A DNA stretch of 64,000 bases from an uncultured Sphaerochaeta sp. (GTDB taxonomy: Bacteria > Spirochaetota > Spirochaetia > Sphaerochaetales > Sphaerochaetaceae): the NCBI RefSeq assembly GCF_963667405.1, contig NZ_OY763408.1, positions 1,077,757 through 1,141,756 of the forward strand, written 5' to 3'. The position numbers and the translations under genes are program-made. The notes beneath the pieces were generated by a model. The model had not been told where the DNA came from, ran no database searches, and saw nothing but the letters and a program-made list of their open reading frames with translations. Below, piece by piece: positions 42,532 through 52,258 of this stretch (position 1 is the stretch's first letter; each line of letters opens with the position of its first letter).

Positions 42532-43464
42532 TCAGGCCTTTTGGATGCGCAGATGCGATGAGGCGTCCATCCAGCGGTCATCAACGGTGAAGATGATATC
42601 CGCATCACACCATGTGCAGTAGGAGACCAGTGCTTTTGTCATCTGGAGACGAATGGCATCGAGCTCGAGCAATGGACGCTCTTCGCCAAGATGGATATAG
42701 ATGACTACCTGGAGACTCCTGCCACGCTTGGAGGCAAACACCTCTGAGCTGATGAAGTGGTGAGACCTCACAAAACGGTTGACAATTTTCTCCAGGGCTT
42801 GCTGGACCTGCTGTGATGGGGCGGCCCCGAGCAACTCAGCGCTGTAGTGCACAATGTCTTTCACCAGGGAGGGTGAGAGAAAGATGACGAACAGCAGGGT
42901 AAGGGCAGGGTCAATGTAGGAAGTAAGGAAAGAGAAACGTAGGTGGGAAAGAAGCATCACGAAGAGTATTGCGACCACCGATGCCAGGCTGAGCAGCGTA
43001 TCAAGCATCCAGGCTTTGCTCTCGGAGCGAAGCAAGGGGCTGGCAAGTGTCTTTGCCTTTTTGCGCAACAGCATCCAGACGAGAAAGCAGACTACCAGGG
43101 AGAACGCTGAGACGGGTAGGGCGATGGGGACGGAGATTGCATAGCCCCCATGAGCCAAGGCCTTGGCGGCATTGACGCCTATGGTCAGGATCATGGTGAG
43201 CAACACAACCGAACGCAGGGTAAGGAAGAAGGGCTCAAACGACCCATACCCGAAGGGGAAACGCTCATCGTCCTTCTTGAACAAGAGCAAGACCACTCTG
43301 CCCGACCCAATGATGAAAAGGCTTTGGATCAGGGAGTAAAGTCCATCGAGCAGAAGGGAGTTGGACTGTGCCCAGAACGAAGCGAGAAGACCGAGCACGC
43401 CGAAGCCAAGGCAGACGAGCGTAGTCAACCGAAGTAGTTGCAGTTCCTGTTTTTTGGTACTCAT
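42532..43464 (-). CDS. Divergent cation-diffusion-facilitator-like membrane protein
   Basis: 310 residues, about six helices and a C-terminal cytoplasmic domain (about 205-295), as in CDF transporters. The membrane metal site is degraded. Helix 2 reads DGLYSLIQS where active CDFs have HxxxD or DxxxD, giving Tyr43 and Gln47. In helix 5, SKAWMLDTLLS keeps only the Asp. It may move another ion, carry metal differently, or have lost transport. The FPFGYGSFEP loop and SAELLGAAP motif support the family. Confidence 0.75.
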   Translation of the reverse strand: MSTKKQELQLLRLTTLVCLGFGVLGLLASFWAQSNSLLLDGLYSLIQSLFIIGSGRVVLLLFKKDDERFPFGYGSFEPFFLTLRSVVLLTMILTIGVNAAKALAHGGYAISVPIALPVSAFSLVVCFLVWMLLRKKAKTLASPLLRSESKAWMLDTLLSLASVVAILFVMLLSHLRFSFLTSYIDPALTLLFVIFLSPSLVKDIVHYSAELLGAAPSQQVQQALEKIVNRFVRSHHFISSEVFASKRGRSLQVVIYIHLGEERPLLELDAIRLQMTKALVSYCTWCDADIIFTVDDRWMDASSHLRIQKA

Positions 43465-43705
43465 AGGTTGTGTTTTCGCATCCAGTCATGGCGTTCATTC
43501 GCCCACGATCACCGTTTATGGTCCTACGCATAGGACAGACCTATCGGTCAAATCAGGTGATATGCTGTATGCTTATGTTCGTATGATACCACAATTATCC
43601 ATCTCCTGCAAGGAGACACGTGTCTGGCTTCTTGCCGCGGGTATGAAAATACAGTAAGCTTATTAAGACAAATTCCTAATTCTGATATTCCAAATTGAGG
43701 TGTCT

Positions 43706-44809
43706 ATGTCACGAATTTCTTCTCTGCGATATGTGTTTGCAGTACTTCTTGTGGCCACGCTTTTTCTTGGTTCCTGCACCAAGGAAAAATCGGTTGGGAC
43801 CGAACAAACCGCAGAACCTGCTGCTGATGTTGTTGCCTCCGCCACCGATTACACCCAGGTGGTTGCTTCGGCAGTTCCCATTGAGGTGCGTCCGCTTCGT
43901 GACAGGGTCATCGGAAGCGGAACCGTGCAAGGGCAGCAGGAAGTGAGCATCAAAGCCAGAACCAGTGGCGAGATCAGGGATGTATACGGCAATTTGGGTT
44001 CTCCCCTGCAGAAGGGAGATGTCCTGATTGTCCTTGATGATACCATTGCCAATCTCAATCTCAGCCAATTGGAGAACCAGTACAAGAACGCCCAGGGGGA
44101 ACTTGCGGTCAATGAGCAGCTGTATGCCAAGGGTGCCATCTCCCTCTCGCAGCTCAATCAGAGCAGATCGAGTGCTGACGGCCTTGCCGCCCAGCTTGAG
44201 AATGCCCGCAATGCTCGTTCCAATACCAAAATCACCACCCCTATCTCCGGCAGCATAGCCGAACTTACCAAGCTTGTTCCAGGCGACCTGATTTCTGCAG
44301 GTGCGCAGGTTGCACGCATTGTCGATCTTGAGCACTTGCGGGTCACCCTCGCAGTAGGACAAAACCAGCTCTTTTTGATCAAAGAGGGAGCGCGCGCCGA
44401 AATAGTGATAGAGACGCCCGTTGAGCGTATCACAGCCCAAGGCACGGTGAGTGCAGTAAGTGCTTCCAGTGACAGCAGAACCGGCAGCTGGACCGTCTAT
44501 GTCGACTTTGAGAACCCCAGACCGGAAATGCTCAAGGCGGGTATCACTGCGCAGGTCACCATCTATCAGGACGATGCACCCCGGTACCAACTGGTCCCCA
44601 ACCAGGCAATGGTCTACCGCAATGCAAAGACCTATGTCTTCCTGGCCGAGGGAGGCTCCGCTTCCTTGGTGGAAGTCCGTATTGTTGACCAATATGGTGA
44701 CTATACTGCCATTGAAAGTATGGATGCAAAACTGAACCTTGCGGGCAAGCGTGTCTTGGTCAGTGGCCTTTCACGGCTGGTTGATGGCTCCTCCATCAGC
44801 ATACAATAG
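43706..44809 (+). CDS. RND efflux periplasmic adaptor (membrane fusion) lipoprotein
   Basis: 367 residues from ATG 43706 (GAGG before it). Lipobox LGSC anchors it to the inner membrane. RVIGSGTVQGQQEVSIKARTSG is the lipoyl half-motif, a coiled-coil pair follows (LSQLENQYKNAQGELAVNE...), then beta-barrel and membrane-proximal domains. It joins the RND pump (11 bp downstream) to the TolC-like channel (third gene). The three form an efflux operon. Cargo is unknown. Confidence 0.9.
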   Translation: MSRISSLRYVFAVLLVATLFLGSCTKEKSVGTEQTAEPAADVVASATDYTQVVASAVPIEVRPLRDRVIGSGTVQGQQEVSIKARTSGEIRDVYGNLGSPLQKGDVLIVLDDTIANLNLSQLENQYKNAQGELAVNEQLYAKGAISLSQLNQSRSSADGLAAQLENARNARSNTKITTPISGSIAELTKLVPGDLISAGAQVARIVDLEHLRVTLAVGQNQLFLIKEGARAEIVIETPVERITAQGTVSAVSASSDSRTGSWTVYVDFENPRPEMLKAGITAQVTIYQDDAPRYQLVPNQAMVYRNAKTYVFLAEGGSASLVEVRIVDQYGDYTAIESMDAKLNLAGKRVLVSGLSRLVDGSSISIQ

Positions 44810-44820
44810 GAGGGGATGCT

Positions 44821-47800
44821 ATGGACGACGAGACGAAACGCCTTTCCATCGGAAGATTCTCTGTCACCAAACCGGTGTTGGTGAATATTCTCATGATCAC
44901 CGTACTGGCCTTGGGCCTTTTTTCCTTGGTCCGCCTTCCCCAGGAGCAATTCGCTGAGGTTCCGTTCTACTGGGTGAATGTCATTGTTCCCTACCCGGGA
45001 GTGAGTGCCGAGGATATGGAAGCATCGGTGACCATACCCGTTGAGAATGCATTCCAGGGGATGGACCGGCTGAAGCAGATCAGTTCCACCACCAGCGAAG
45101 GGCTTTCTGTTGTCAGGGTGGAATTCAGTGATGGCATTGACGACCAACTGTTCAAATCCCTTTTTCAGGACGCCCAGACACGGTTCAGCCAGGTGCAGTT
45201 GCCCGAGGGAACGCTTCCTGCGGTGCTGGACGATTTCTCTTCCTCCGACTTTTTGCCGGTCATCGAGGTGGTCATCAGCGGGAACCTTTCCTATGCAGAC
45301 CTTCGTGACCAGGCATTGGAGTTGCAGAACAAGATCCTCCGCATCCCGGACGTCAAGGATGCCGAGATCATAGGCCTGCCTGAGCGGCAGATCCAGGTCA
45401 ACCTCGACCCGACAACCCTTTCCAGTCTTGGTTTGAGCGTGAATGAGGTGGTACGTTCCATTTCCGAACAGAACCGAACTTCTCCCAGCGGCAATCTTAC
45501 CACCGACTCCCGCGAGTACCTTCTGAGAACGCTCGGTTCCATCCAACGTGTTGAGGATATCGGCAGCGTAATCGTGCGCCGGTCCAGCCAAGGGGAAGGG
45601 CTGGTCCGCGTGGATGATGTTGCCCAGGTGGTGGATGGCTTTGAGGAAGACAGTGCCTTCAGCCGTTTCAATGGCAAACCTTCCATCAGCCTCAAGGTCA
45701 CCAAAGTGGTGAAAGGCAACTCGGTTGCCATAGTGGATCGGGTCAGATCCATTGTTGATGAGGCCCAGAAGAGCAGTGGAGCCACCCTGACGTTGTTCAA
45801 TGACTCTACGGTACAGATAGCCTCCAGCCTCTCGGTGCTTTCCACGAACGCCCTGATGGGCTTGGTTCTTCTTGTCATCATTCTTTCGCTCTTCATCGGG
45901 GTGCGCAACTCCCTGATCACGGCTCTTGGCATTCCTGTCACGTTTGCCCTTACCTTCCTGGTGCTCGACTTGTTGGGAGAAACCATCAACACCAACACGT
46001 TGTTCGGGTTGGTATTGGTACTCGGCCTGATCGTTGACCATGGGATTGTCATCATCGAGAATTCGTTCCGACTGCAAAATCTGGGCATGAAACGTCATGA
46101 TGCAGCCATTTTGGGCGTTAACCAGGTGGTGTGGCCGATCATCGCTGCCACAGGGACTACCGTTGCAGCCTTCCTTCCGCTGATGATCATTCCCGGCACC
46201 ATCGGCAAATTCCTGCGGGTCATACCGCTGACGGTCACCATTGCCCTCATCGTCAGTACCATCGAGGCTCTCTTCTTCCTGCCCAGCCACTACGCTGAGT
46301 GGGGGCCGAGAGAGTCGGTGAAGGAGAAAACCTCCCGCTTTTTCGCTCCCTTGGTAGCACGCTATGTTGCCTTGCTCAAACGTCTTTATACAAGGAAAGG
46401 GCTCTGGCTCGTGGTGGCCCTCATTCTGCTTGTCGGTGTGTTCTCCTTGGTAGGTTCGCTTCGCCAGGATCTCTTCAGCGCAGAGGATTACAGCTATTTC
46501 AACATTGAACTCACTACACCCCTGGGGTCTACGCTCGCGCAAACCAACCGCGTGGTTTCCGAGTATGAGGAGGTTCTTCTTTCCAAGGTGGGCAAGGGAG
46601 AGATTCTTTCCATCAGCACGAGTGTGGGTGGGGGTGAATCGGGTTCCCAGAACACCACCAAAGCCCAGATTACGGTTGATCTTGCTGAGATGGATGAGGG
46701 AAGGATGCGCAGCATCGAATCCATAATCGAGGAAGTGAAACAGGAAACCTACTACATTGGCGGTACGGAACAAGTCCTTTTCACCAAAGCCCAGAACGGA
46801 CCCCCAACTTCTGCAGACTTCAGTTTCCGTCTCTCCGGGGATGCTTATGAACGCTTGGTGCAGGCCAGCGAGGCCTTCAGCGCTCAACTCGCATCCTTCG
46901 AGGATGTGGCAAACGTGCAAAGTGACTTTGTCCCGGGAAATCCTGCCTTGCGCATTGAGGTGGACCAGGAGAATGCGAGCCGTCTGGGTATCGGGGTCTC
47001 CACGATTGCTGGGTATCTGCGCAGTCGCTTTGAAGGCGTGACCGTTGGTACGTTCTTCCTGGAGAACGAGGAAATTGACATAGTCGCCCGATTCTCCCGT
47101 ACTGGTGGGCAGTCTTTTGAGGATCTGGAGCAGATCCTGATTCCCACCGACGATGGGCGTCTTGTTCCCCTTTCCAGTGTTGCAAGGATCCGAGGGGAGT
47201 CCTCCATCGGCACCATCCGCAGGGTTGAAGGCAAGCGTGAGATAACCATCACTGCCGATGCGTTGGGTGAGGTCGACCAGCAGGCAATCAATGCTGGGAT
47301 GGAAGCCTATTGGAGTTCAACGCTTGCTTCCCAATTCCAGGATGTTGATCTGGTTGTCGGTGGTGAGTTCAGCGACTTCTCAACCCTGTTGCTTGATATC
47401 CTTCGGGTGTTCATCCTCGGGATATTTTTGATGTATCTCATTCTGGGAACGCAGTTCAACAGCTACAGCCAGCCTTTTTTGATTCTCCTCTCCGTCCCGT
47501 TTGCTTTCATCGGGGTGGTCCTCTATCTCTTTGTTTCCGGTACCCCGCTCTCCACGACTGTCATCTACAGTGCGGTTGCACTTGCCGGTATTGCGGTCAA
47601 CGATGCCATCGTCCTGATCAGCTTCATCAACGAGAGAAGGGCTGAAGGGGTGGATACCTCCGAAGCCGTGCTGGAGGCCGCGTCCACCAGGATTCGACCG
47701 ATCCTGCTGACCAGTCTGACCACCATAGCCGGCCTGCTTCCCACAGCAATCGGGGTAGGAGGGTATTCGGTAGTATGGTCACCCATGGCGAGCACGATCA

Positions 47801-47895
47801 TGGTGGGCTTGGTGTTTTCCACCATCAGCGCCCTTTTCATCATTCCTTTGCTCTATGGGGCAATCTACGATCGCACACGGAGGAACGCGCAATGA
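44821..47895 (+). CDS. RND (HAE/AcrB-type) efflux pump
   Basis: 1024 residues with 12 expected helices and two large periplasmic loops. It begins RFSVTKPVLVNILMITVLALG and has the typical VNVIVPYPGVSAEDMEASVT stretch. Helix 4 reads NTLFGLVLVLGLIVDHGIVIIENSF, close to the pattern that carries the proton-relay Asp residues of AcrB, though the double Asp is replaced by a single D-H. The gene follows the adaptor by 11 bp and overlaps the TolC-like gene by 4 nt. Proton-driven export of an unknown substrate. Confidence 0.92.
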   Translation: MDDETKRLSIGRFSVTKPVLVNILMITVLALGLFSLVRLPQEQFAEVPFYWVNVIVPYPGVSAEDMEASVTIPVENAFQGMDRLKQISSTTSEGLSVVRVEFSDGIDDQLFKSLFQDAQTRFSQVQLPEGTLPAVLDDFSSSDFLPVIEVVISGNLSYADLRDQALELQNKILRIPDVKDAEIIGLPERQIQVNLDPTTLSSLGLSVNEVVRSISEQNRTSPSGNLTTDSREYLLRTLGSIQRVEDIGSVIVRRSSQGEGLVRVDDVAQVVDGFEEDSAFSRFNGKPSISLKVTKVVKGNSVAIVDRVRSIVDEAQKSSGATLTLFNDSTVQIASSLSVLSTNALMGLVLLVIILSLFIGVRNSLITALGIPVTFALTFLVLDLLGETINTNTLFGLVLVLGLIVDHGIVIIENSFRLQNLGMKRHDAAILGVNQVVWPIIAATGTTVAAFLPLMIIPGTIGKFLRVIPLTVTIALIVSTIEALFFLPSHYAEWGPRESVKEKTSRFFAPLVARYVALLKRLYTRKGLWLVVALILLVGVFSLVGSLRQDLFSAEDYSYFNIELTTPLGSTLAQTNRVVSEYEEVLLSKVGKGEILSISTSVGGGESGSQNTTKAQITVDLAEMDEGRMRSIESIIEEVKQETYYIGGTEQVLFTKAQNGPPTSADFSFRLSGDAYERLVQASEAFSAQLASFEDVANVQSDFVPGNPALRIEVDQENASRLGIGVSTIAGYLRSRFEGVTVGTFFLENEEIDIVARFSRTGGQSFEDLEQILIPTDDGRLVPLSSVARIRGESSIGTIRRVEGKREITITADALGEVDQQAINAGMEAYWSSTLASQFQDVDLVVGGEFSDFSTLLLDILRVFILGIFLMYLILGTQFNSYSQPFLILLSVPFAFIGVVLYLFVSGTPLSTTVIYSAVALAGIAVNDAIVLISFINERRAEGVDTSEAVLEAASTRIRPILLTSLTTIAGLLPTAIGVGGYSVVWSPMASTIMVGLVFSTISALFIIPLLYGAIYDRTRRNAQ

Positions 47896-49433
47896 AACCT
47901 GCCAAGCTTACTCTCCTTCTGCTCCTTGCTCTGGTGCTTCCCCTGGGAGCCTCCTATCCGGATTTCTCTGCGCAAAGCTCATTTGTGCTTCCAGAGGTAG
48001 CCTTTGGATCCCCCTCCCTCGAGCCCTTCCTTGCGCTCTGGGCCAAGGAAGAGCTCACGTCTCTTTCCTCCTTGCAACAGCAGTTGGAGAGGGAAGTGGA
48101 GGCCAACAGTCTCGATTTGGACCAGCTGCAGTATGTGGTCGGTCTGCAGCAGGCCCAATTGGACTTTGCCAAGCAGAGTGCGCGTCCCAAACTTGGCTTG
48201 AGTGCCACTCCGTACGCCTACACCGACAGTCGTCCGGTGGGCAGCCCGACAAAGACTCAAAGCTTCTCCGTTGGCGGAACGCTGACACAGAGTCTTCCCA
48301 CTGCTGGAACACTCAGCGTGGGGGTGAAACAGAGCAGCTCCTACAATATAGACAAATCTGCCTGGACCCAGACGCCTTCGGTGACCGTATCGCTGCAGCA
48401 ACCGCTGTTTGTGGGTTCCTCCCCGCTTGCCACCTCCTACCAGAAGGACCAGCTGGAGAAGCAGGTGCTGAAACTCTCCTCTGCCACGATGCAAGCTGAT
48501 TCGCTTAAAAGAACGTTGGTTGTGCAGAATGCGCGGCTCTTGCATGTGCGCCAGAGTCTGTTGGAGAATCGCTATCTCATTGGAGAGCGTGCCCTGCTTG
48601 CAGAAGAGGCGGTCAGGAAGGCCGGCTTGGATCTTGAGCAAGGCCTGGTCAGCAGGCAGGTATATGAGAGCAGGCTGCTTGCCTTCTATCAGCTTGCCTC
48701 CTCCTATGATGAGTTGGATCAGGAGCTTTCCAATCTCAACAGTACCTTGCAAAAGACCTTTACCGGTGATATCCCGGCTGAGGTCTCCATCGCTTTCGAT
48801 TTCGACCCATTCTTGCTTGCCAAGCGCATTGAGGATACCGAACTGTTGCTGCAACGGTATCTGTCCAAGAGTGCTGCCTATCAGAATGCCTTGCTTGAAC
48901 TGAGGTCGGCGACGTTGGACAGTGGGTACTACTCTCTCAGTGATGCACCGCAACTGCAACTTTCGTTCTCCCTCTCCCCCTACTATACCGGCAGCAACAG
49001 CAATGGTTTCTTCAACTCCTTCTCGGAGCTTTTCTCCGATGGAGACCCAGCACTCTCGTTCTCCATTGGGTTCAGTGCAACGGATTTGTTCAGACGCTCT
49101 TCAGCCCTTCAGCAAAAGAGTGCAGAACTTGCCCTGCTTGGCAGCAAGGCTAAGGTGGAGCAGGCATATGAACAGGCTTCTGATGACCTCGATCTCTTGG
49201 TGCAGGAGATACGTTCGTACCTGATAGATCTTCTGATCCAGCTCGAGGACTACCAGCTGAAACGAGACATCCATGAAGCGGACCAGATCAGGTTTGAGGC
49301 AAATCTCATCGATTCAGCTGCACTCAGGCAGAAGGAGTTGGATTGGTATCAGTCGGCGTTTGCTGTACTGACTACCCTGAGGGAACTGGAATTACGCGAA
49401 CTGCAGATGCAGCTGCTCGGTCTACTGACGTAA
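47892..49433 (+). CDS. TolC-like outer-membrane efflux protein
   Basis: 513 residues from ATG 47892, which overlaps the stop of the pump gene (ATGA); the open frame upstream is a shadow. Signal peptide about 1-20. Two long helical halves, with ELRSATLDSGYYSLSDAPQLQLSFSLSP-type spacing, match the outer-membrane factor family, which forms a trimeric barrel and tunnel. It completes the tripartite RND system. Its 3' end overlaps the convergent GGDEF gene by 12 nt. Confidence 0.88.
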   Translation: MKPAKLTLLLLLALVLPLGASYPDFSAQSSFVLPEVAFGSPSLEPFLALWAKEELTSLSSLQQQLEREVEANSLDLDQLQYVVGLQQAQLDFAKQSARPKLGLSATPYAYTDSRPVGSPTKTQSFSVGGTLTQSLPTAGTLSVGVKQSSSYNIDKSAWTQTPSVTVSLQQPLFVGSSPLATSYQKDQLEKQVLKLSSATMQADSLKRTLVVQNARLLHVRQSLLENRYLIGERALLAEEAVRKAGLDLEQGLVSRQVYESRLLAFYQLASSYDELDQELSNLNSTLQKTFTGDIPAEVSIAFDFDPFLLAKRIEDTELLLQRYLSKSAAYQNALLELRSATLDSGYYSLSDAPQLQLSFSLSPYYTGSNSNGFFNSFSELFSDGDPALSFSIGFSATDLFRRSSALQQKSAELALLGSKAKVEQAYEQASDDLDLLVQEIRSYLIDLLIQLEDYQLKRDIHEADQIRFEANLIDSAALRQKELDWYQSAFAVLTTLRELELRELQMQLLGLLT

Positions 49434-50525
49434 CTTCTGCTTTTGTTCCATCTTGTCGCGGTACATGGCATCGTCGGCAAGATGGAAGGCCTTGGAAAGT
49501 GACAATTTGTTGGTACGGTCGAGACAAGTATAGCCGCAGGCAATGCTGATCGGTGGTACCCGGATTTCATTGGTCTGGGCAACAGCGGCTTTGAAGCGTT
49601 GCAGCAGGATCAGGCAATCTGTAGGTTCTTGTGTCTCGACCAGGACGCAAAACTCATCCCCACCGACACGGAAGACTTTGCCTTTTGGAGCAAAAACCCG
49701 GGTGAGCAAATCGGCTACGCTTGCCAACAGTGCATCACCTTCCTGATGGCCCCATGCGTCATTTGTTTGCTTCAGGTTGTTCACATCGAAGACGAAGAGT
49801 GCCAAGGGATGAAGTCTCTGCTCAAGGGCACGCATTTCGTGTTCGAATGAGACGCGGTTTCGCACCTTTGTCTGCAGATCATAGTCAAAGCTTGCCTCCT
49901 GCATGATCAGATAGTAGAGCAGGAGAGCAATGGCTACCGTGCTGAAAATGAATATTTCCTCGTTGAAAAACAATTGATACAGGGTGGAAAAAATGGGCAG
50001 AAGATACACCATGGCCAAAAGAATGCGCGAAGGCACGATGATGGTGGCTTCAAGCTTCTTGAGGAGCATGAGCATCAGCAGGTAGTATACTGCCGAAATG
50101 ATGGTAGCTGACAAGAAGAGAGGACCTCGAATGTAGGTATTCGCCTCATTGATGGTAAACACCCAGCCGTTTTGTATTGAGAGTACCGAAAGGATTGCAT
50201 TTGCAGCAAAGGGAACGGATATCAGGATTTTTGAGCGGAGAGTAAACGAAGAGAAGCCCAGATAGAAGAGGATGACGAGAGGAATGGCTGGAGTGAGGGC
50301 AAATGCCGTGCTATAGGCAAGATGGTGCATCAGCAAAAAGAGTACGCCATCCCTTCCGGTCAGCGCAGTCTCCAATACCTCCAGCAACAGGATGATGATG
50401 GTAATCACTGAAGCAAGTATGTAGTACCAATTTTGCCTTGACCCGGCAAGGTGACGTTTTGCCAGATAGATGGTGAAGAGCAGGGGAAGCAGGCTGAAGA
50501 TGTTTACGATTGCATGTGCAGGCAC
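49422..50525 (-). CDS. Membrane-bound diguanylate cyclase
   Basis: 367 residues from GTG 50525, which follows CAGGAGGGTG; an upstream Met lacks such a site. About seven N-terminal helices (to residue 195) are followed by a GGDEF domain with FDVNNLKQTNDAWGHQEGD and active-site RVGGDEF (about residue 295). It makes cyclic di-GMP from GTP. The I-site RxxD cannot be clearly seen before GGDEF. The membrane part is likely to be a ligand sensor. Nothing in the neighbours shows its input. Confidence 0.9.
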   Translation of the reverse strand: MPAHAIVNIFSLLPLLFTIYLAKRHLAGSRQNWYYILASVITIIILLLEVLETALTGRDGVLFLLMHHLAYSTAFALTPAIPLVILFYLGFSSFTLRSKILISVPFAANAILSVLSIQNGWVFTINEANTYIRGPLFLSATIISAVYYLLMLMLLKKLEATIIVPSRILLAMVYLLPIFSTLYQLFFNEEIFIFSTVAIALLLYYLIMQEASFDYDLQTKVRNRVSFEHEMRALEQRLHPLALFVFDVNNLKQTNDAWGHQEGDALLASVADLLTRVFAPKGKVFRVGGDEFCVLVETQEPTDCLILLQRFKAAVAQTNEIRVPPISIACGYTCLDRTNKLSLSKAFHLADDAMYRDKMEQKQKLRQ

Positions 50526-50597
50526 GTCACCCTCCTGTATACTCCTATCGTACACACCCCAGCTTCATTTGCCTAGGAAAAGAGGAAGCCTGACAAC

Positions 50598-50628
50598 AAA
50601 AAAAGTGCGCAGATGGTGAGTCTGCGCA
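50598..50628 (-). terminator. Terminator of the outer-membrane protein gene
   Basis: Minus strand TGCGCAGA (50628-50621), 7-nt loop, TCTGCGCA (50613-50606), then seven T residues. Confidence 0.85.
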
Positions 50629-50650
50629 TTGCATCCGGAATGGGAATTCC

Positions 50651-51499
50651 CTAGAGCTGGTAGGTAAGGCCTGCCGAGAAGGTAAGGGAAGCGATGTTGT
50701 TCTTGGTGTACTTCTGCTTGCTCTCCGTCCAGGTCTCTCCTCCTGCCTCGCTGGAACCGTTTGACGTGCCACCGAAGAAGCGTGCATTGGCAAAGAGGGA
50801 AAGGTCCTCCTGTACTGCATAACTCATGCGAAGGGAAGCATCCAGAATGGAACCCTCAAACTCGTAGTCCGCGCCATTGATGTAGGCAAGGTTTGCATAG
50901 GACCCTGCAATGTCTGCACTGAGAGTCAGGCCGAAGGGGAATCGGTACTCACTGTAGATGGCAAGGGCGGGGACAAGGCCGACATTCTGTCCCACATACA
51001 GTTTCGTTCCATCCACCGACTTGAACTGGATCGAAGCATTTCTGATCTGCAAGGCAAGGCCGACACCCAGGTAAGCCTCTTCATACTTTCCCAGAAGGTC
51101 GTAGGTGTAGGTGCCACGGTAGAAGGGGAAGCTGTAGGTGAGTTCCATGGCTTGAGGGGTATTGCCTGCAGCAAACTTCTGATCTCCGATATTCACTTCT
51201 TCTTGGAAATTCACCGCAGTCTCCAGACGGAGCGGCTGGTACGTGAACCAGACGCGGTGTTTCTCATTGACCGTTGCACCGACCGTATAGCGGCTGAAGG
51301 GGTAGATGTTGTCCTGACCACCTTGGGCGATGAAGTCGAATTCGCGGGCTGGGTCGTACGAGTTCCCGTTCTGATAGGTGTGGTGAAGCAGGGCAATGGT
51401 GCCCTGTTCGGTTTCGATGAAGGGGGCAAAAGAGTTTGCTGAGAGTGAGAAAGAGAAGATGCTCATAACAATCAGAATGGTTGGTAGTATTCGTTTCAT
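50651..51499 (-). CDS. Predicted outer-membrane beta-barrel protein
   Basis: 282 residues with a signal peptide (MKRILPTILIVMSIFSFSLS, about 1-21). The mature protein is mostly alternating strands ending in NIASLTFSAGLTYQL, a C-terminal pattern of barrel proteins with a hydrophobic last residue. Family unknown. It has a strong promoter (51523-51551) and terminator and is a single-gene unit, suggesting substantial expression. Confidence 0.75.
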   Translation of the reverse strand: MKRILPTILIVMSIFSFSLSANSFAPFIETEQGTIALLHHTYQNGNSYDPAREFDFIAQGGQDNIYPFSRYTVGATVNEKHRVWFTYQPLRLETAVNFQEEVNIGDQKFAAGNTPQAMELTYSFPFYRGTYTYDLLGKYEEAYLGVGLALQIRNASIQFKSVDGTKLYVGQNVGLVPALAIYSEYRFPFGLTLSADIAGSYANLAYINGADYEFEGSILDASLRMSYAVQEDLSLFANARFFGGTSNGSSEAGGETWTESKQKYTKNNIASLTFSAGLTYQL

Positions 51500-51522
51500 G
51501 ATGTCCTCCGTTTGATGGTATG

Positions 51523-51551
51523 AGTATAGGAAAAAGCTTGAGATATGTCAA
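51523..51551 (-). promoter_or_regulatory. Strong promoter of the outer-membrane protein gene
   Basis: Minus strand TTGACA (51551-51546), 17-bp spacer, TATACT (51528-51523), close to sigma-70 consensus. It is 24 bp upstream of the start codon. Confidence 0.75.
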
Positions 51552-51675
51552 TAATATTGAGGACAATATAATAGAGGAAAATAAAGAAATGGAAAATATG
51601 TATTGTGGTTTTCTTTGTAACCAAAACCTTCTGTATTGGGTTTTTCTCCATATAATTGCTTGATAAGGAAAAAGA

Positions 51676-51704
51676 TTGAGAATTGGCAATTATTACTGTA
51701 TGCT
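51676..51704 (+). promoter_or_regulatory. Predicted promoter of the small membrane protein gene
   Basis: TTGAGA (51676-51681), 17-bp spacer, TATGCT (51699-51704). The 264-bp gap to the divergent gene otherwise holds only AT-rich sequence. Confidence 0.55.
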
Positions 51705-51763
51705 TTATATACGACCTAGATGATTTCTTCCCTCCTGGGGTATCAACTTTAGTAGGAGAAGGT

Positions 51764-52174
51764 ATGAATAAGAGTCAGGAAAGAGAACGTGTCCAGAAAA
51801 CCACCATTGTCTATATCGTGGTAATGGTACTCATCGTGGTATTGATTCTGATCGCTGTACAGGATCCGAAGGTCAAAACCATCGCCATCATCCTCATTCT
51901 TCTCGTGGGCTGTGCTGCGATAGTGGTGCAGTGGTTGTTGTTGGGGAAACAAGGGGCGGATGAACCGGATGAGGTGGAAGTGAAAGCCCCGGAAGCAGAG
52001 CTTGCAGAAGAGGAGACTGTTTCCACCAAGACAGGAGCCACCTGTGAGGTGAGCGGACAGTATCACTGCCAAGACCATCCTGATAAAAAGGTTTCCATGG
52101 AAGTGGGGAAACGATTTCCTCCCTGCAGGGGAGACAACAAGGGGCATTCAGCTATGTGGGTGCTTGAGGAATAA
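51764..52174 (+). CDS. Small membrane protein with C-terminal Cys/His motif
   Basis: 136 residues from ATG 51764, after GTAGGAGAAG. Two helices (about 16-33 and 40-57) are followed by an acidic linker. The C-terminal 45 residues contain CEVSGQYHCQDHPD, then GKRFPPC and GHSAMWV. This Y-x-C-x2-H...FPPC...H...W arrangement looks like a small metal or redox-binding module. It is not identified with a named family. It ends at a shared bidirectional terminator. Confidence 0.65.
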   Translation: MNKSQERERVQKTTIVYIVVMVLIVVLILIAVQDPKVKTIAIILILLVGCAAIVVQWLLLGKQGADEPDEVEVKAPEAELAEEETVSTKTGATCEVSGQYHCQDHPDKKVSMEVGKRFPPCRGDNKGHSAMWVLEE

Positions 52175-52219
52175 GAGCATTCAGCTCCACAGGCTGTCAG
52201 CAGATGGCCTTTCATGATA

Positions 52220-52251
52220 AAAAGCCGTTGCATGCGTGTGCAACGGCTTTT
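52220..52251. terminator. Bidirectional terminator between convergent genes
   Basis: Perfect 13-bp stem AAAAGCCGTTGCA / TGCAACGGCTTTT with a 6-nt loop; A and T runs at the ends serve both directions. Confidence 0.85.
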
Positions 52252-52258
52252 CAACTGC

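Noticed and set aside
43465..43705. Gene or regulatory RNA in the 240-bp gap before the RND adaptor
   Set aside because: Only short repeats (GTCCTA-CGCA-TAGGAC and TCTCCT-GCA-AGGAGA) and no convincing frame or conserved RNA.
44701..46920. A 739-codon frame opposite the RND pump
   Set aside because: It opposes a firmly identified pump; low-complexity composition typical of shadow frames.
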